A stretch of 64,000 bases of DNA from Methanobacterium sp. PtaB.Bin024 (GCA_002067065.1 MVPY01000043.1:143805-207804); one strand, 5' to 3'. Counted from the stretch's first letter, positions 1 to 11,412 are shown. Notes: generated by a model from the sequence alone, not told the origin. Program-made: numbers and translations.

Positions 1-929
1 ATGATTATACCGATCAGAGCAGCGAAAATGGTTAAAACTAAGGATTCTCCCATAATCATGGTGAGTATTCTTTTATCTTTCCATCCCACAGCTTTCAACA
101 CCCCTATTTCTCTGGTTCTCTCATAAACTGACATAACCATGGTATTTATCACGCCAATACCACCTATTAAGATGGCCAGTAAAGATATTGCCCAGGATGC
201 AGTGTCAATACTGCTTAAACCCTTATTCACCCGGTTAAAATCATCAACACTTTTAATGGTGGTTAATTTATTAGGGTAAGTATTTTCGATGCTATCAGTC
301 ACATCCTGGAGCTGGGCATCATTATCGATCTTTACAAATATCATTGTTACTTTTCCCTGGTTATCAGTGAGGTTTTGGAGTTTGTCCAGATCCAGAAAGG
401 CACCACCATCCTCCCACATATTACCAGTCTCATAAATTCCTGTTATCTTGAAATCACTACCAAAAAGGGTAATAGTGTCTCCCACATGTTTATCTAAACT
501 TTGAGAAGCTCTTTTACCGAGAATAAGCTCATTTGAACCATTACTCGTAAAAGCGTTTCCTTCCTGGAGGTTAATGTTCGCCAGTTCCAGTTTATCAGGG
601 GATATGCCCATTAAAATAAAAGCATCACCATTAAGGCTATATGTATTTATCAGAACTCCCACTGCCTCTTTCACTCCAGTTATATTCTGTACTTCATCTA
701 CATAGGATTGGTTCAGGGTGCTTGAAAAAAAACCGCCTGAATTTGCCTTTGTTATGGTAAAATCAGCTTGACCTGCCTTTAAAGTGCTTTCAGTGGATTC
801 TTTAAGGCCATCCGTGACAATACCCAGGGCTACTATGGTGGCAATTCCTATGGCTATTCCAACAATGGCCAGAATACTTCGAGTTCTGTTTCTGAAAGGA
901 TTCTTGACTATGAAAGATAAAAAAGACAT
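1..929 (-). CDS. ABC transporter permease, MacB/FtsX type (3' part outside window)
   Basis: About 309 residues are visible from the ATG; the C-terminus lies beyond the left edge. The N-terminus (MSFLSFIVKNPFRNRTRS) leads into one membrane helix, then a long extracytoplasmic domain of the MacB type, then a second helix. After it comes the cytoplasmic motif ERTREIGVLKAVGW, diagnostic of FtsX/MacB permeases, and the start of a third helix. Such permeases work with a LolD/MacB-type ATPase to move lipids, peptides or drugs, or to transmit force across the membrane. The ATPase is not in this window and should lie to the left. The substrate cannot be told from the sequence. No Shine-Dalgarno is obvious within 10 bases of the start, so a short leader is possible. 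Confidence 0.85.
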   Translation of the reverse strand, partial: MSFLSFIVKNPFRNRTRSILAIVGIAIGIATIVALGIVTDGLKESTESTLKAGQADFTITKANSGGFFSSTLNQSYVDEVQNITGVKEAVGVLINTYSLNGDAFILMGISPDKLELANINLQEGNAFTSNGSNELILGKRASQSLDKHVGDTITLFGSDFKITGIYETGNMWEDGGAFLDLDKLQNLTDNQGKVTMIFVKIDNDAQLQDVTDSIENTYPNKLTTIKSVDDFNRVNKGLSSIDTASWAISLLAILIGGIGVINTMVMSVYERTREIGVLKAVGWKDKRILTMIMGESLVLTIFAALIGII

Positions 930-1095
930 GTTATTATTATGTCTGTAATAATCTAAATAAATTATGGGAAATGAGCAACTAATTTCCTTTAATTTTCTTC
1001 CGTATTTTATTAAGATGAGTTCATTTTAAAAAAATTATATATGAATAAAATAACATAATATAAAAAATGATAAAGATATATTTGGAGGGAAAAGG

Positions 1096-1416
1096 ATGAA
1101 AGAAGACGTTTTTTATGGTAAAGGAATGGCTCATGTTAAAAAAGACTATCCAGATATCTTTAAAGCAGTTGTTGAGTTAAACGAAGCCGCTTACACAGGA
1201 AAAGTTTTAGATTATCGTACACAGAAGTTAATCGCACTGGGAATAACTGCTGCAGCCTCAGATGACAGGGCAATGAAAAAGCAGATGATGAGTGCCATGC
1301 AAGAATTCGACATCACTCGAGACGAGATTGTTGATGTACTCAGGGTGGTTCTTTTAACTTCTGGTAACCCACCATTCACAAAAGCCATGAAAATACTCTA
1401 CGATCTTACTGAATAA
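1096..1416 (+). CDS. carboxymuconolactone decarboxylase (CMD/AhpD-like) family protein
   Basis: A 106-residue all-helical protein with the CMD-family core (a YRTQKLIALGI helix, then a helix with DEIVDVLRVVLLTSGNPP). It contains no cysteine at all, so it lacks the CxxC of AhpD and cannot be a peroxidase or disulfide reductase of that type. Family members form small oligomers and many in methanogens have no assigned reaction. It is a single gene preceded by a clear Shine-Dalgarno (GGAGGG, 1084-1089) and followed by an oligo-T stretch (about 1424-1430) that could end transcription. Family assignment is solid, function is not. Confidence 0.8.
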   Translation: MKEDVFYGKGMAHVKKDYPDIFKAVVELNEAAYTGKVLDYRTQKLIALGITAAASDDRAMKKQMMSAMQEFDITRDEIVDVLRVVLLTSGNPPFTKAMKILYDLTE

Positions 1417-1717
1417 TTCCATACTTTTTTTATTTTCCTGAATAGATAGTATATCTGGCCAGGGATGTTTATTTACCAAAATCAGAATTTTTATTCTGGG
1501 TATATGACATTATGAATGATCTCCTGAGTTTATGTTGGAAATTCATTTTTAAGTACCAGAAAAACTTTGAAAGAAAAACTTTTAAAAACTGTAATAATTG
1601 ATGAAGAGGTTTTTTTAAAATCTTTAGATAATACTTCAAGTTGTTTTTAGTTAAAAAGATATATAAAAATGAAAAAAATTAATATTTTAACAGATAAATA
1701 TTAACCCTTACTATACT

Positions 1718-1744
1718 ATTACTCGGAGTAATTTCTTAGAAATT
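1718..1744. promoter_or_regulatory. two overlapping palindromes before the histidine kinase
   Basis: ATTACTC-G-GAGTAAT (1718-1732) overlaps AATTTC-TTA-GAAATT (1730-1744). Both are perfect and end 17 bases before the kinase start codon, downstream of AT-rich promoter-like sequence. They could be an operator or a hairpin in the leader. The rest of the 345-base spacer from 1417 holds nothing I can recognise. Confidence 0.4.
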
Positions 1745-1761
1745 AGCAGGAAAAGATTTGT

Positions 1762-3819
1762 ATGAGTGCTCAACAATCAATTTTAGGCATAATCTTATTA
1801 ATGAGTGCTATAATAATCATGTACTTAGCTATTTACAGTCTCAGGAAGCGTTCTTCTAATTTATATTATTATTTCGCACTACTGATGTTTTCTGTGTTTT
1901 TTTGGTGTTTAGGTTCTGCCATGGAATTTTTCAGTGCAGATATGATGGCCAAAATATTATGGATACAAATCAGTTACATTGGAGTGGCCACTGCCGCTCC
2001 CCTATGGTTCATTTTAATCTTAGAGTATGGACAATACGAAAAATACCTTAAACCAGCTTATATTGGTATGCTGATGGTTCTACCCCTGGTTATCATAATC
2101 CTGGCGTTCACCAATGATCTCCATGGGATCATCTGGCCCAGCATCACCCCAGTATCTGATGTAACCGGTGCTTATCTGATATATGCTCATGGATTGGGAT
2201 ATTGGATAAACATTGGCTACAGTTTCATCATGATTATCTTGGGATTGGTGATTTTACTACGATTACTAATGAAGTCACCCAGGATATACCATAACCAAAT
2301 CCTGATTTTAATGTTGAGTGGGGCTATCCCCATTTTTTTCAGTATATTATACAACACAGACATTTTAGGCATCCCCGGACTGGACATAACTCCCTTTGGA
2401 CTAACTATTTCAGGACTACTCATAGCAATATCAATATTTAAATTTTCTCTATTAGGAATAAGGCCAATTGCTTATGAAACTCTGTTTAGAACCATAAAAA
2501 ATGGATTCATGGTTTTCGATAATGAAGATAAGTTAATAGATGTCAATCCTGCTGCGGAAATGATTGGAATTAGTACTGATGATGTGGGTCGACATGTTTT
2601 GGAATTATTGAACAACTTACCTGAAATAAAGGAATTTTACCAGAACCAGGACGAAGAATCTATAGTGTTTGCAGGAGATCCTTTTAATATTTGGATCAGA
2701 ATACAAAACACACTTGTCTATGATAATGAGCATTTTAAAGGACGTTTAATCATAATACAAGATATAAGCAAACTTAAAAGAGTAGAAAAGGATTTCACTG
2801 ACAGTGAAGAACGTTATAAACACCTATCTGAACTTTCACCAGATGCAATTTTAGTGGTGATTGGAGAAGAAATTGTTTTTGCAAATAAGGCCTCTGCCAC
2901 TGTATTTGGATTTGAAGACCCTCAAGATCTTTTAGGCAGAAATTATTTCACTTTTCACCATCCAGATTCACTAGAAATAGCTAAAAAACGTTTAGAGGAA
3001 GTTTTTAAAGAAGAGAAGTTTTTAGATTTCACCGAAGAAAAAATCATAGCTAACGATGATCAGGTCAAGGATATAGAAGTAGGTGATGCCCCAATAATCT
3101 ACAATGGTCACCGTGCTGTTCAAATAGTAGCCAGAGATATCAGTGAAAGGAAAAAAATGGAAGAAGAACTGAAAAATTCCCTTAAAGAAAAGGATCTAAT
3201 GATGAAAGAGATTCACCACCGTGTTAAAAATAATCTGATGGTTATTCAGAGCCTTCTTAACCTGCAATCAAGGTATATAAAGGATACAGATGCGCGGGAT
3301 ATATTTAAAGATAGTCAAAACCGCGCCAAATCCATGGCCATGATCCATGAAAGTCTTTATCAATCCAGTGATCTAAAAAGGATAGAATTCAGTGAATACA
3401 TAAACACCCTGGCCAATAACCTTTTTTACAGCTACGCTGCAGATCCTAAACGTGTTAAAATGGATGTTAATGTAGAAGAAGTAATGCTGGATGTAAACAC
3501 AGCTATTCCACTGGGATTGATTTTAACTGAATTAATCTCAAACTGTTTAAAATATGCTTTCCCTGAAGATAAAAGCGGAGAAATAAAGGTTGATTTCCAC
3601 TCTTATACTGAAAATGGTGAAAATAAATTAAAATTAACTGTCAGTGATAATGGAGTTGGACTTCCCGAAGGATTCGACCCTAAAAAATCTGATTCACTGG
3701 GACTAATGTTAATTTACAGTTTATCAGACCAAATTGGTGCTACGGTAGAACTTGACACTTCTATGGGAACAAAGTTCGAGATTAGTTTTGAAGAAAAACT
3801 TGAATATGCAAAGAATTAA
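1762..3819 (+). CDS. membrane sensor histidine kinase (7TM - PAS - PAS - HisKA_2 - HATPase)
   Basis: A 685-residue sensor kinase. Residues about 1-235 hold seven hydrophobic helices, like the 7TM input modules of archaeal kinases. Two PAS domains follow (about 245-335 and 345-465), the second ending with the PAC-like ARDISERKKMEEEL linker. The phosphoacceptor region is of the HisKA_2 type, KEIHHRVKNNL, with the His pair at residues 485-486. The ATPase domain has the N box in LILTELISNCLKYAF and the G1 box DNGVGLPEG. It should sense a membrane or cytosolic signal and pass phosphate to a response regulator, but no receiver-domain gene is nearby, so it is an orphan. The ATG has an AGGAAAAG Shine-Dalgarno upstream. 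The gene is a single unit. Confidence 0.92.
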   Translation: MSAQQSILGIILLMSAIIIMYLAIYSLRKRSSNLYYYFALLMFSVFFWCLGSAMEFFSADMMAKILWIQISYIGVATAAPLWFILILEYGQYEKYLKPAYIGMLMVLPLVIIILAFTNDLHGIIWPSITPVSDVTGAYLIYAHGLGYWINIGYSFIMIILGLVILLRLLMKSPRIYHNQILILMLSGAIPIFFSILYNTDILGIPGLDITPFGLTISGLLIAISIFKFSLLGIRPIAYETLFRTIKNGFMVFDNEDKLIDVNPAAEMIGISTDDVGRHVLELLNNLPEIKEFYQNQDEESIVFAGDPFNIWIRIQNTLVYDNEHFKGRLIIIQDISKLKRVEKDFTDSEERYKHLSELSPDAILVVIGEEIVFANKASATVFGFEDPQDLLGRNYFTFHHPDSLEIAKKRLEEVFKEEKFLDFTEEKIIANDDQVKDIEVGDAPIIYNGHRAVQIVARDISERKKMEEELKNSLKEKDLMMKEIHHRVKNNLMVIQSLLNLQSRYIKDTDARDIFKDSQNRAKSMAMIHESLYQSSDLKRIEFSEYINTLANNLFYSYAADPKRVKMDVNVEEVMLDVNTAIPLGLILTELISNCLKYAFPEDKSGEIKVDFHSYTENGENKLKLTVSDNGVGLPEGFDPKKSDSLGLMLIYSLSDQIGATVELDTSMGTKFEISFEEKLEYAKN

Positions 3820-4016
3820 TGTATAAATACTAAAAAATTGATTTAAAACCAAATAAATTAAAACCAAATATTAATTAGTTAATTAATCCTGTTTTTATTT
3901 GGGAATTACACGTTAAATTCATGATAAAAATAAAAACTTTTTTAATAATTAAATCGCCAATAAACGGTTTTATCATGATTTCAATTTCAAATGACATATT
4001 ACTAGCCACTAATCAG

Positions 4017-4055
4017 TTGTCGTGACAATTGTTGCATAAACAACATATTTATATA
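4017..4055. promoter_or_regulatory. two palindromes and TATA-like box upstream of marR
   Basis: TTGTC-GT-GACAA (4017-4028) is directly followed by TGTTG-CATAAA-CAACA (4030-4045) and then a TATA-like run (TATTTATATAG). The pair sits where an archaeal repressor would block TBP/TFB, and MarR proteins bind such palindromes, so autoregulation of marR-MATE is the simplest reading. The remaining spacer (3820-4016, 4056-4167) is AT-rich; a second TATA-like TTTATAAAAAG lies at 4138-4148. Confidence 0.45.
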
Positions 4056-4167
4056 GTGTAAAATCCAATATATAATTTGGAGCTAAAAATTTTGATTTTA
4101 ATTTTTGCACCTATTCCCTCATTCTTTGAAGGAATAATTTATAAAAAGATTAAAAAACAGTTTTGCA

Positions 4168-4614
4168 GTGAAAAATATGTCGTTGAACATTCCATTTAAG
4201 GGAATTATATCAATTATTCTCAGAAACCATTTTGTCTTTATGAACAAGGAGTTAAAACATTTGAACCTGACTGAAGGGCAAGTCCCCTGTCTTGTAGCAC
4301 TCTCCAAAGAGGAGCAGCTCACTCAAGATGATCTGGCAAGGATGTTCCACATTGATAAAGGAACCATTGCCCGCAGTATCCAAAAACTGGAAGACAAAAA
4401 AATGGTGCGGCGTGTTCAGGACCCTGTTAATCGGAGGAGATACATACTTTACCTCACTGAAAAAGGGGAAAATATCATACCTGAAATCCTTGATGCCGAG
4501 AAGAAATGGGAGGATACTATCTTTAAGGATTTTTCAGAGGAAGAACGATCTTTTTTAGTAGATGGTGTAGAATCACTGGCAAAAAACAGTCTGGAGATAA
4601 GTAAAAGAGAGTGA
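4168..4614 (+). CDS. MarR family transcriptional regulator
   Basis: A 148-residue winged-helix protein. The recognition part reads LTQDDLARMFHIDKGTIARSIQKLEDKKMV and the wing VRRVQDPVNRRRYILYLT, the classical MarR signature. MarR dimers repress efflux genes until a ligand releases them. The next gene, four bases downstream, is a MATE exporter, so this is very likely its local regulator. The start drawn is GTG; an ATG three codons later (4177) is equally possible and would suit a leaderless transcript from the TATA-like box at 4138-4148. Two palindromes lie 120-150 bases upstream. Confidence 0.88.
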   Translation: MKNMSLNIPFKGIISIILRNHFVFMNKELKHLNLTEGQVPCLVALSKEEQLTQDDLARMFHIDKGTIARSIQKLEDKKMVRRVQDPVNRRRYILYLTEKGENIIPEILDAEKKWEDTIFKDFSEEERSFLVDGVESLAKNSLEISKRE

Positions 4615-4618
4615 AATT

Positions 4619-6097
4619 TTGAATAAGGATAAAAAATCATCTTCAAAGGACAAATCATCATCAAACAATAAATCATCATCATTTGCAAGGGATACCTCTC
4701 CTGAAGGGAAAAATGAAGAAGAAATCCCTGGAACCATGAAAGGGATCACTGAGGGCGTTGACCTAATTACAGGCGACCCTAAACGTGCAATCTTAAAACT
4801 TTCAGGCCCCCTTATTGTGGCCATGTTACTGACTTCAGCTTATAATCTGGTGGATGCTATCTGGGTTTCTGGACTGGGTGGAGATGCCCTGGCAGCAGTG
4901 GGATTCGTAACACCCCTCTTTATGATACTGGTTGGTCTTTCCAATGGTATAGGTGCCGGTGCAACCTCTGCCATCTCCCGTTGCATAGGCGCCCATAACA
5001 AAGAAGGTGTTAATAACACGGCCATGCACACACTGGTCATCACCATCATTATTTCAGCGGTTCTAACCGTGTTGCTGGAGATATTTTTATATCCCATTCT
5101 TTCAATTATGGGAGCAGGGAACACCATTGACATGGCCATGTCCTATGGTACTGTCATATTTGCCAGTACTATACTAATGTTGTTTACAGGTGCTGCTTAT
5201 GGAATCCTGCGTTCAGAAGGGGATACCAAAAGAACCATGCATGCTATGATAATAGCAGCAGTGGTTAACATCATTCTTGACCCTATACTCATCTACCTTG
5301 CAAGGTGGGGTATTGCTGGTGCAGCATGGGCCACCTTAATCTCCCAGGCTGCTGTTTCCCTGGTGATACTCTACTGGTTCCTTAAAAAGAAGGATACATT
5401 TGCCACATTATCCTGGAAATATTTCAAACCCGATCTGAATGTTTCTAAATCTATTTTAGAAGTTGGTTTACCTGCCAGTGCCGAGTTCATGGTGATGTCA
5501 GCGGTCACAGCTATCTTAAATGCAATACTGGTTGTAGTGGCAGGTACCGATGCAGTGGCAGTTTATTCTGCAGGATGGAGAGTGGTGATGATGGCCATAA
5601 TACCCATGGCAGCAATAGGAACATCAGTGGTTACTGTTGCCGGTGTTGCCTATGGATCAAGGAAATATGAAAATCTCTCCATTGCCCACAACTACTCCAT
5701 GAAAGTAGGACTGCTAGTGGCCCTCATAACCAGCATTTCAACTTTCATATTGGCACCATACATAGCCAAGATATTCGCATACTCCCCAGAAACCGCCTAC
5801 CTGGCACCAACCATAGCTGCATTCCTGCAGGTGATGTGTGTATTTTACATCTTCGTACCTCCGGGAATTATGTCCAGCTCCATCTTTCAGGGGGTGGGGA
5901 AGGGAATCACCTCTCTCATCCTCACTGTGTTTAGACAGCTACTTTTCATAGCCATCTTTGCTTATATAATGGCTATGACCCTGAACTTTGGCCAGCAGGG
6001 TGTATGGTGGGGTATAGTTGCAGGAGACATTGCAGGTGGTATAGTTGCATATCTATGGGCACGTCTTTACATAAGCAGAATCCAGAAGCAGGTTTGA
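4619..6097 (+). CDS. MATE family multidrug efflux transporter
   Basis: A 492-residue polytopic protein with about twelve membrane helices arranged as two MATE halves; the first half begins KLSGPLIVAMLLTSAYNLVD and contains GLGGDALAAVGFVTPLF, a MatE hallmark. MATE proteins export cationic drugs or metabolites in exchange for Na+ or H+. It follows marR by four bases, so the two form an operon. The TTG start gives an odd N-terminal tail of about 40 residues rich in Ser and Lys with KSSS repeated; most relatives begin near the GVDLITGDPKRAI segment, so initiation at ATG 4736 cannot be excluded. Confidence 0.92.
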   Translation: MNKDKKSSSKDKSSSNNKSSSFARDTSPEGKNEEEIPGTMKGITEGVDLITGDPKRAILKLSGPLIVAMLLTSAYNLVDAIWVSGLGGDALAAVGFVTPLFMILVGLSNGIGAGATSAISRCIGAHNKEGVNNTAMHTLVITIIISAVLTVLLEIFLYPILSIMGAGNTIDMAMSYGTVIFASTILMLFTGAAYGILRSEGDTKRTMHAMIIAAVVNIILDPILIYLARWGIAGAAWATLISQAAVSLVILYWFLKKKDTFATLSWKYFKPDLNVSKSILEVGLPASAEFMVMSAVTAILNAILVVVAGTDAVAVYSAGWRVVMMAIIPMAAIGTSVVTVAGVAYGSRKYENLSIAHNYSMKVGLLVALITSISTFILAPYIAKIFAYSPETAYLAPTIAAFLQVMCVFYIFVPPGIMSSSIFQGVGKGITSLILTVFRQLLFIAIFAYIMAMTLNFGQQGVWWGIVAGDIAGGIVAYLWARLYISRIQKQV

Positions 6098-6166
6098 AAT
6101 TTGTTTTTGGATCTTTTTTATTATTAGCACAACCTTTTTAAGGACATATGATCAACATTGTGTTAC

Positions 6167-6256
<90 letters not shown>

Positions 6257-6259
6257 TTA

Positions 6260-6805
6260 ATGTACAATTATATAAAAGAAGCCTGGAAAAATCCAGACGA
6301 ATCTTACGTAAAAGAATTAATGCAAGAGAGAGCTCCTCAATGGAGACGAGAAAGTGTAATTAACAGAATAGACAGACCAACCCGTCTAGATAGGGCACGA
6401 TCCCTTGGTTATAAGGCCAAAAAAGGATACATAGTTGTCAGAACTCGAGTACGCCGTGGTGGAAGAAGAAAAACCAGATTCACCGCCGGTCGAAGGCCTA
6501 AAAGGATGGGTGTAAAAAAAATAACTCCTAAAAAATCCATCCAGCGCATAGCTGAAGAAAGGGTAGCTCGAAGATACCCTAACTTGGAAGTGTTAAATTC
6601 CTACTGGCTCTGGGAAGATGGAAAATTCAAATTCTTCGAAGTTATTCTGGTGGATCCCAACCACCCTTCAATCAAAAACGACCCTAAAATAAACTGGATA
6701 TGTGAAAAACAGCACACAAGCCGCGCCTTCCGTGGTTTGACCAGTGAGGGTAAGAAAAATAGGGGCCTCCATAACAGAGGTAAAGGAGCGGAGAAACTAA
6801 GGTAA
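6260..6805 (+). CDS. rpl15e: 50S ribosomal protein L15e
   Basis: An 181-residue basic protein starting MYNYIKEAWKNP, with the family segments ERAPQWRRES, RPTRLDRARSLGYKAK, RRKTRFTAGRRPKRMG and INWICEKQH. L15e belongs to the archaeal/eukaryotic large ribosomal subunit. I chose ATG 6260 because homologues begin MY(R/N)YIKEAW and an AGAGGTG Shine-Dalgarno lies just before; an earlier in-frame ATG at 6221 would add 13 unconserved residues and run through the leader hairpins. It opens the exosome superoperon: the next start codon overlaps its stop by one base (TAATG). Confidence 0.95.
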   Translation: MYNYIKEAWKNPDESYVKELMQERAPQWRRESVINRIDRPTRLDRARSLGYKAKKGYIVVRTRVRRGGRRKTRFTAGRRPKRMGVKKITPKKSIQRIAEERVARRYPNLEVLNSYWLWEDGKFKFFEVILVDPNHPSIKNDPKINWICEKQHTSRAFRGLTSEGKKNRGLHNRGKGAEKLR

Positions 6806-7227
6806 TGATACATAACCTCTCATACCGGGCATTCGTTTACTCAACAGAAAGCGAAGAGAAGGTTAGGGAGGCCATATGTACCCTCCTTCCCACAGCCCTA
6901 CCTGAAAAAGAAGTCACAGAAGGTTACTATAATAATCAGGTTATTATTCTCCATGGAAAGATCACCAAGAAAAGAGAAATTAATGATTTCCTGGAAAAAC
7001 TACGTTCACTAAAACCTTCAGCCAAAAAAAGGATTTTAAGAGAACTTAATAACCGTATGGATGATAGAGGAAACCTTTTTCTTAGATTTGATAAACAACG
7101 TGCTTATCTAGGAGATTTGAAGTTAGTAGAGCACGGTGATGCCTTGCATCTTAAACTTAAAATTGCTGCCTACCCTGCTAGGAAGAAAATAGCCCTTGAG
7201 GTAGCTCAAAAAATATTTGAGGAATAG
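6805..7227 (+). CDS. COG1325 RNA-binding protein (exosome-associated)
   Basis: A 140-residue protein of the archaeal COG1325 family, often described as an exosome-linked RNA-binding domain. Visible features are the N-terminal NLSYRAFVYSTESEEKVREA strand-helix unit and the conserved centre RMDDRGNLFLRFDKQRAYLG. It sits between L15e and RNase P component 3, the standard place of this family in the archaeal superoperon. A role in RNA processing or ribosome maturation is inferred from context; no catalytic residues are apparent. Its ATG overlaps the L15e stop by one base, which implies translational coupling. Confidence 0.85.
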   Translation: MIHNLSYRAFVYSTESEEKVREAICTLLPTALPEKEVTEGYYNNQVIILHGKITKKREINDFLEKLRSLKPSAKKRILRELNNRMDDRGNLFLRFDKQRAYLGDLKLVEHGDALHLKLKIAAYPARKKIALEVAQKIFEE

Positions 7228-7241
7228 GGCAGGTGAGGCAG

Positions 7242-7973
7242 ATGTTTTTTGATCTTCATATCCACGCAAACCCTGAATTGGCAATCAATGCCCAGAAAAT
7301 GGGATATTCTGGAATGGCTCTTGTATTAAATCCTCATGATTATGGGGATAAATCCAAAATTTTTAATAACATCCAGAGAACCATAGACAGATTTCATGAT
7401 GACGAAAAGCCCAATATCAAGTTTGCTGTGGAAATAGATGCTAAAAACCCTAAAGATCTAAAAAAACAGGTTGGAAAGTTCCGAAAGAAAGTCGATGTGA
7501 TCCTGGTCCATGGTGGCGATCTTAAGATAAATAGAGCAGCCACTGAAGATCCTCGAGTTGATATTTTAAGCCATCCCTACCGCAGTAGATATGACAGTGG
7601 TCTTAACCATGTATTAGCAGTCAAAGCTGCCGAAAACAAAGTCTCTGTGGAAATAAATCTTAAATATTTCCTTTTAACCCGTCCTACTCAGCGGTACAGG
7701 GTTTTGAGTCAGTTTCGGCAAATTATGAAATTGCATCGTAAATATAATGTTCCAGTCATTATCACCAGTGATGCTAGTTCTATTTATGATCTACGCCATC
7801 CAAAGGATGTGATTGCCTTGGCATCCTGTTTTGGAATGACCAATGATGAAGCATTTCATGCTTTATCAACAGTTCCTCAGAATATACTGGCAAAAAATGA
7901 AATAAGGGACCAGATCATAATTCCCGGTGTTCGTTTACCAAAACAAAGGAGTCAGAGGGATTATGAAGCTTAA
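7242..7973 (+). CDS. rnp3: ribonuclease P protein component 3 (Rpp30)
   Basis: A 243-residue TIM-barrel protein of the PHP-like Rpp30 family, beginning MFFDLHIHANPE. Typical segments are VEIDAKNPKDLKK, DVILVHGGDLKINRAA, DPRVDILSHPYRSR and SDASSIYDLRHPKDV. Together with Pop5, Rpp21 and Rpp29 it supports the RNase P RNA in 5' maturation of tRNA. ATG 7242 is preferred over GTG 7233 because the latter lies inside the Shine-Dalgarno (AGGTGA). The end overlaps the next gene (rnp2, its Pop5 partner in the holoenzyme) by 11 bases. Confidence 0.93.
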   Translation: MFFDLHIHANPELAINAQKMGYSGMALVLNPHDYGDKSKIFNNIQRTIDRFHDDEKPNIKFAVEIDAKNPKDLKKQVGKFRKKVDVILVHGGDLKINRAATEDPRVDILSHPYRSRYDSGLNHVLAVKAAENKVSVEINLKYFLLTRPTQRYRVLSQFRQIMKLHRKYNVPVIITSDASSIYDLRHPKDVIALASCFGMTNDEAFHALSTVPQNILAKNEIRDQIIIPGVRLPKQRSQRDYEA

Positions 7974-8340
7974 AATATTGCCTACTCATCTTCGGGATAA
8001 AACCAGATATCTGGCATTTCAGGCAACATCGGAAATTCCCCTGGGGAGGGATGACATAATCTCTCTGATTTCAGAAGCATCTAGGGATCTTTACGGAGCT
8101 TATGGGACTAGTAAGCTTGGTCTATGGGTTGTTAAAGTGTGGAGTTATCCGTCACCTGAAAAAAACATGGTGAAAGGAATCATCCGATGTAACCGTGAGG
8201 AAACTAACGCTACTAGAGCCATAATTCCAACTATAACTAGGTTCAAGGGAAAAAGAGTAGTTTTCCAAGCCCTGGGAATTTCCGGAACCATCAAAGCAGC
8301 AATAACAAAGTTTATTAAATTGAATGCAGCAGATGATTAA
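7963..8340 (+). CDS. rnp2: ribonuclease P protein component 2 (Pop5)
   Basis: A 125-residue protein starting MKLKILPTHLRDKTRYLAF, with the Pop5 core ASRDLYGAYGTSKLGLWV and FKGKRVVFQALGISGTIKAA. Pop5 pairs with Rpp30 as a heterotetramer on the catalytic domain of RNase P RNA. The ATG lies inside the end of rnp3 with an AGAGGGA Shine-Dalgarno, so the two subunits are made from one transcript and probably coupled. Length and order match other Methanobacteriales. Confidence 0.93.
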   Translation: MKLKILPTHLRDKTRYLAFQATSEIPLGRDDIISLISEASRDLYGAYGTSKLGLWVVKVWSYPSPEKNMVKGIIRCNREETNATRAIIPTITRFKGKRVVFQALGISGTIKAAITKFIKLNAADD

Positions 8341-8420
8341 AATGTATAAATGATTTGATAAGTTATTAAACTAAAAAACATTCTATCATGAAATTCATTG
8401 TTTTATCAAAAAAATTTAAA

Positions 8421-9189
<769 letters not shown>

Positions 9190-9192
9190 ATC

Positions 9193-9888
<696 letters not shown>

Positions 9889-9925
9889 AACTTCTTTTTT
9901 AAGCCCGTAAAATAGGAGGCAAAAC

Positions 9926-10660
<735 letters not shown>

Positions 10661-10664
10661 AGGG

Positions 10665-11411
10665 GTGATTATTATTTTAACCAGCAAATCAATAGGAGAG
10701 AATAAAGGAAGTTTAATCACATCCGGAACTAAAAAAAGACCTGATGGAAGAGCTTTCGATGAAATGAGGCCCTTAAAGATAGAGGCAGGAGTCCTGGAAC
10801 GGGCAGATGGATCAGCATACTTGGAAATTGGAGATAATAAGGTGCTGGCAGCTGTTTATGGTCCAAGGGAATTACACGTACGTAGACTGTTAAAACCAAA
10901 TATGGCAATCCTGCGCTGTCGTTATAACATGGCACCATTTTCAGTAGGAGATAGAAAAAGACCAGGACCCGACCGACGATCAGTGGAAATATCCAAACTA
11001 ACTGCAGAAGCACTTAACCCATCAGTTTTCCTGGAAAAATTCCCAAGATCAACCATCGACATATTTATTGAGGTTCTGCAAGCTGAAGGAGGAACCAGAT
11101 GCGCTGGTATATCCGCCGCATCAGTGGCACTGGCCGATGCAGGCATACCCATGAGAGACATGGTAGCAGCATGTGCTGCTGGTAAGTCAGATGGAAAGGT
11201 TATAATGGATCTTTCAGAAGTTGAGGATAAAGAAGGAGAAGCAGACGTACCTATAGCCATGATGCCTCGCACAGGCGATATAACATTACTACAGATGGAC
11301 GGACACCTCACATCCAGTGAATTTGAACAGGCACTGGATCTGGCCATAAAAGGATGCAAAACCATCAGCGAAGAACAGAAAAAAGCCATCAAAAACAGGT
11401 ACGGTGATTAA
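10665..11411 (+). CDS. rrp41: exosome complex exonuclease Rrp41
   Basis: A 248-residue RNase PH-fold subunit and the phosphorolytic active subunit of the exosome. Seen are KRPDGRAFDEMRPLKIEAG, the RNA-contact region CRYNMAPFSVGDRKRPGPDR and the catalytic/phosphate segment AEGGTRCAGISAASVALADAG. It degrades RNA 3' to 5' using phosphate. GTG 10665 is taken as start but overlaps the putative Shine-Dalgarno (AGGGGTGATT), so the first residues are uncertain. The gene overlaps the coupling region of rrp42 downstream. Confidence 0.94.
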   Translation: MIIILTSKSIGENKGSLITSGTKKRPDGRAFDEMRPLKIEAGVLERADGSAYLEIGDNKVLAAVYGPRELHVRRLLKPNMAILRCRYNMAPFSVGDRKRPGPDRRSVEISKLTAEALNPSVFLEKFPRSTIDIFIEVLQAEGGTRCAGISAASVALADAGIPMRDMVAACAAGKSDGKVIMDLSEVEDKEGEADVPIAMMPRTGDITLLQMDGHLTSSEFEQALDLAIKGCKTISEEQKKAIKNRYGD

Positions 11412-11412
11412 A

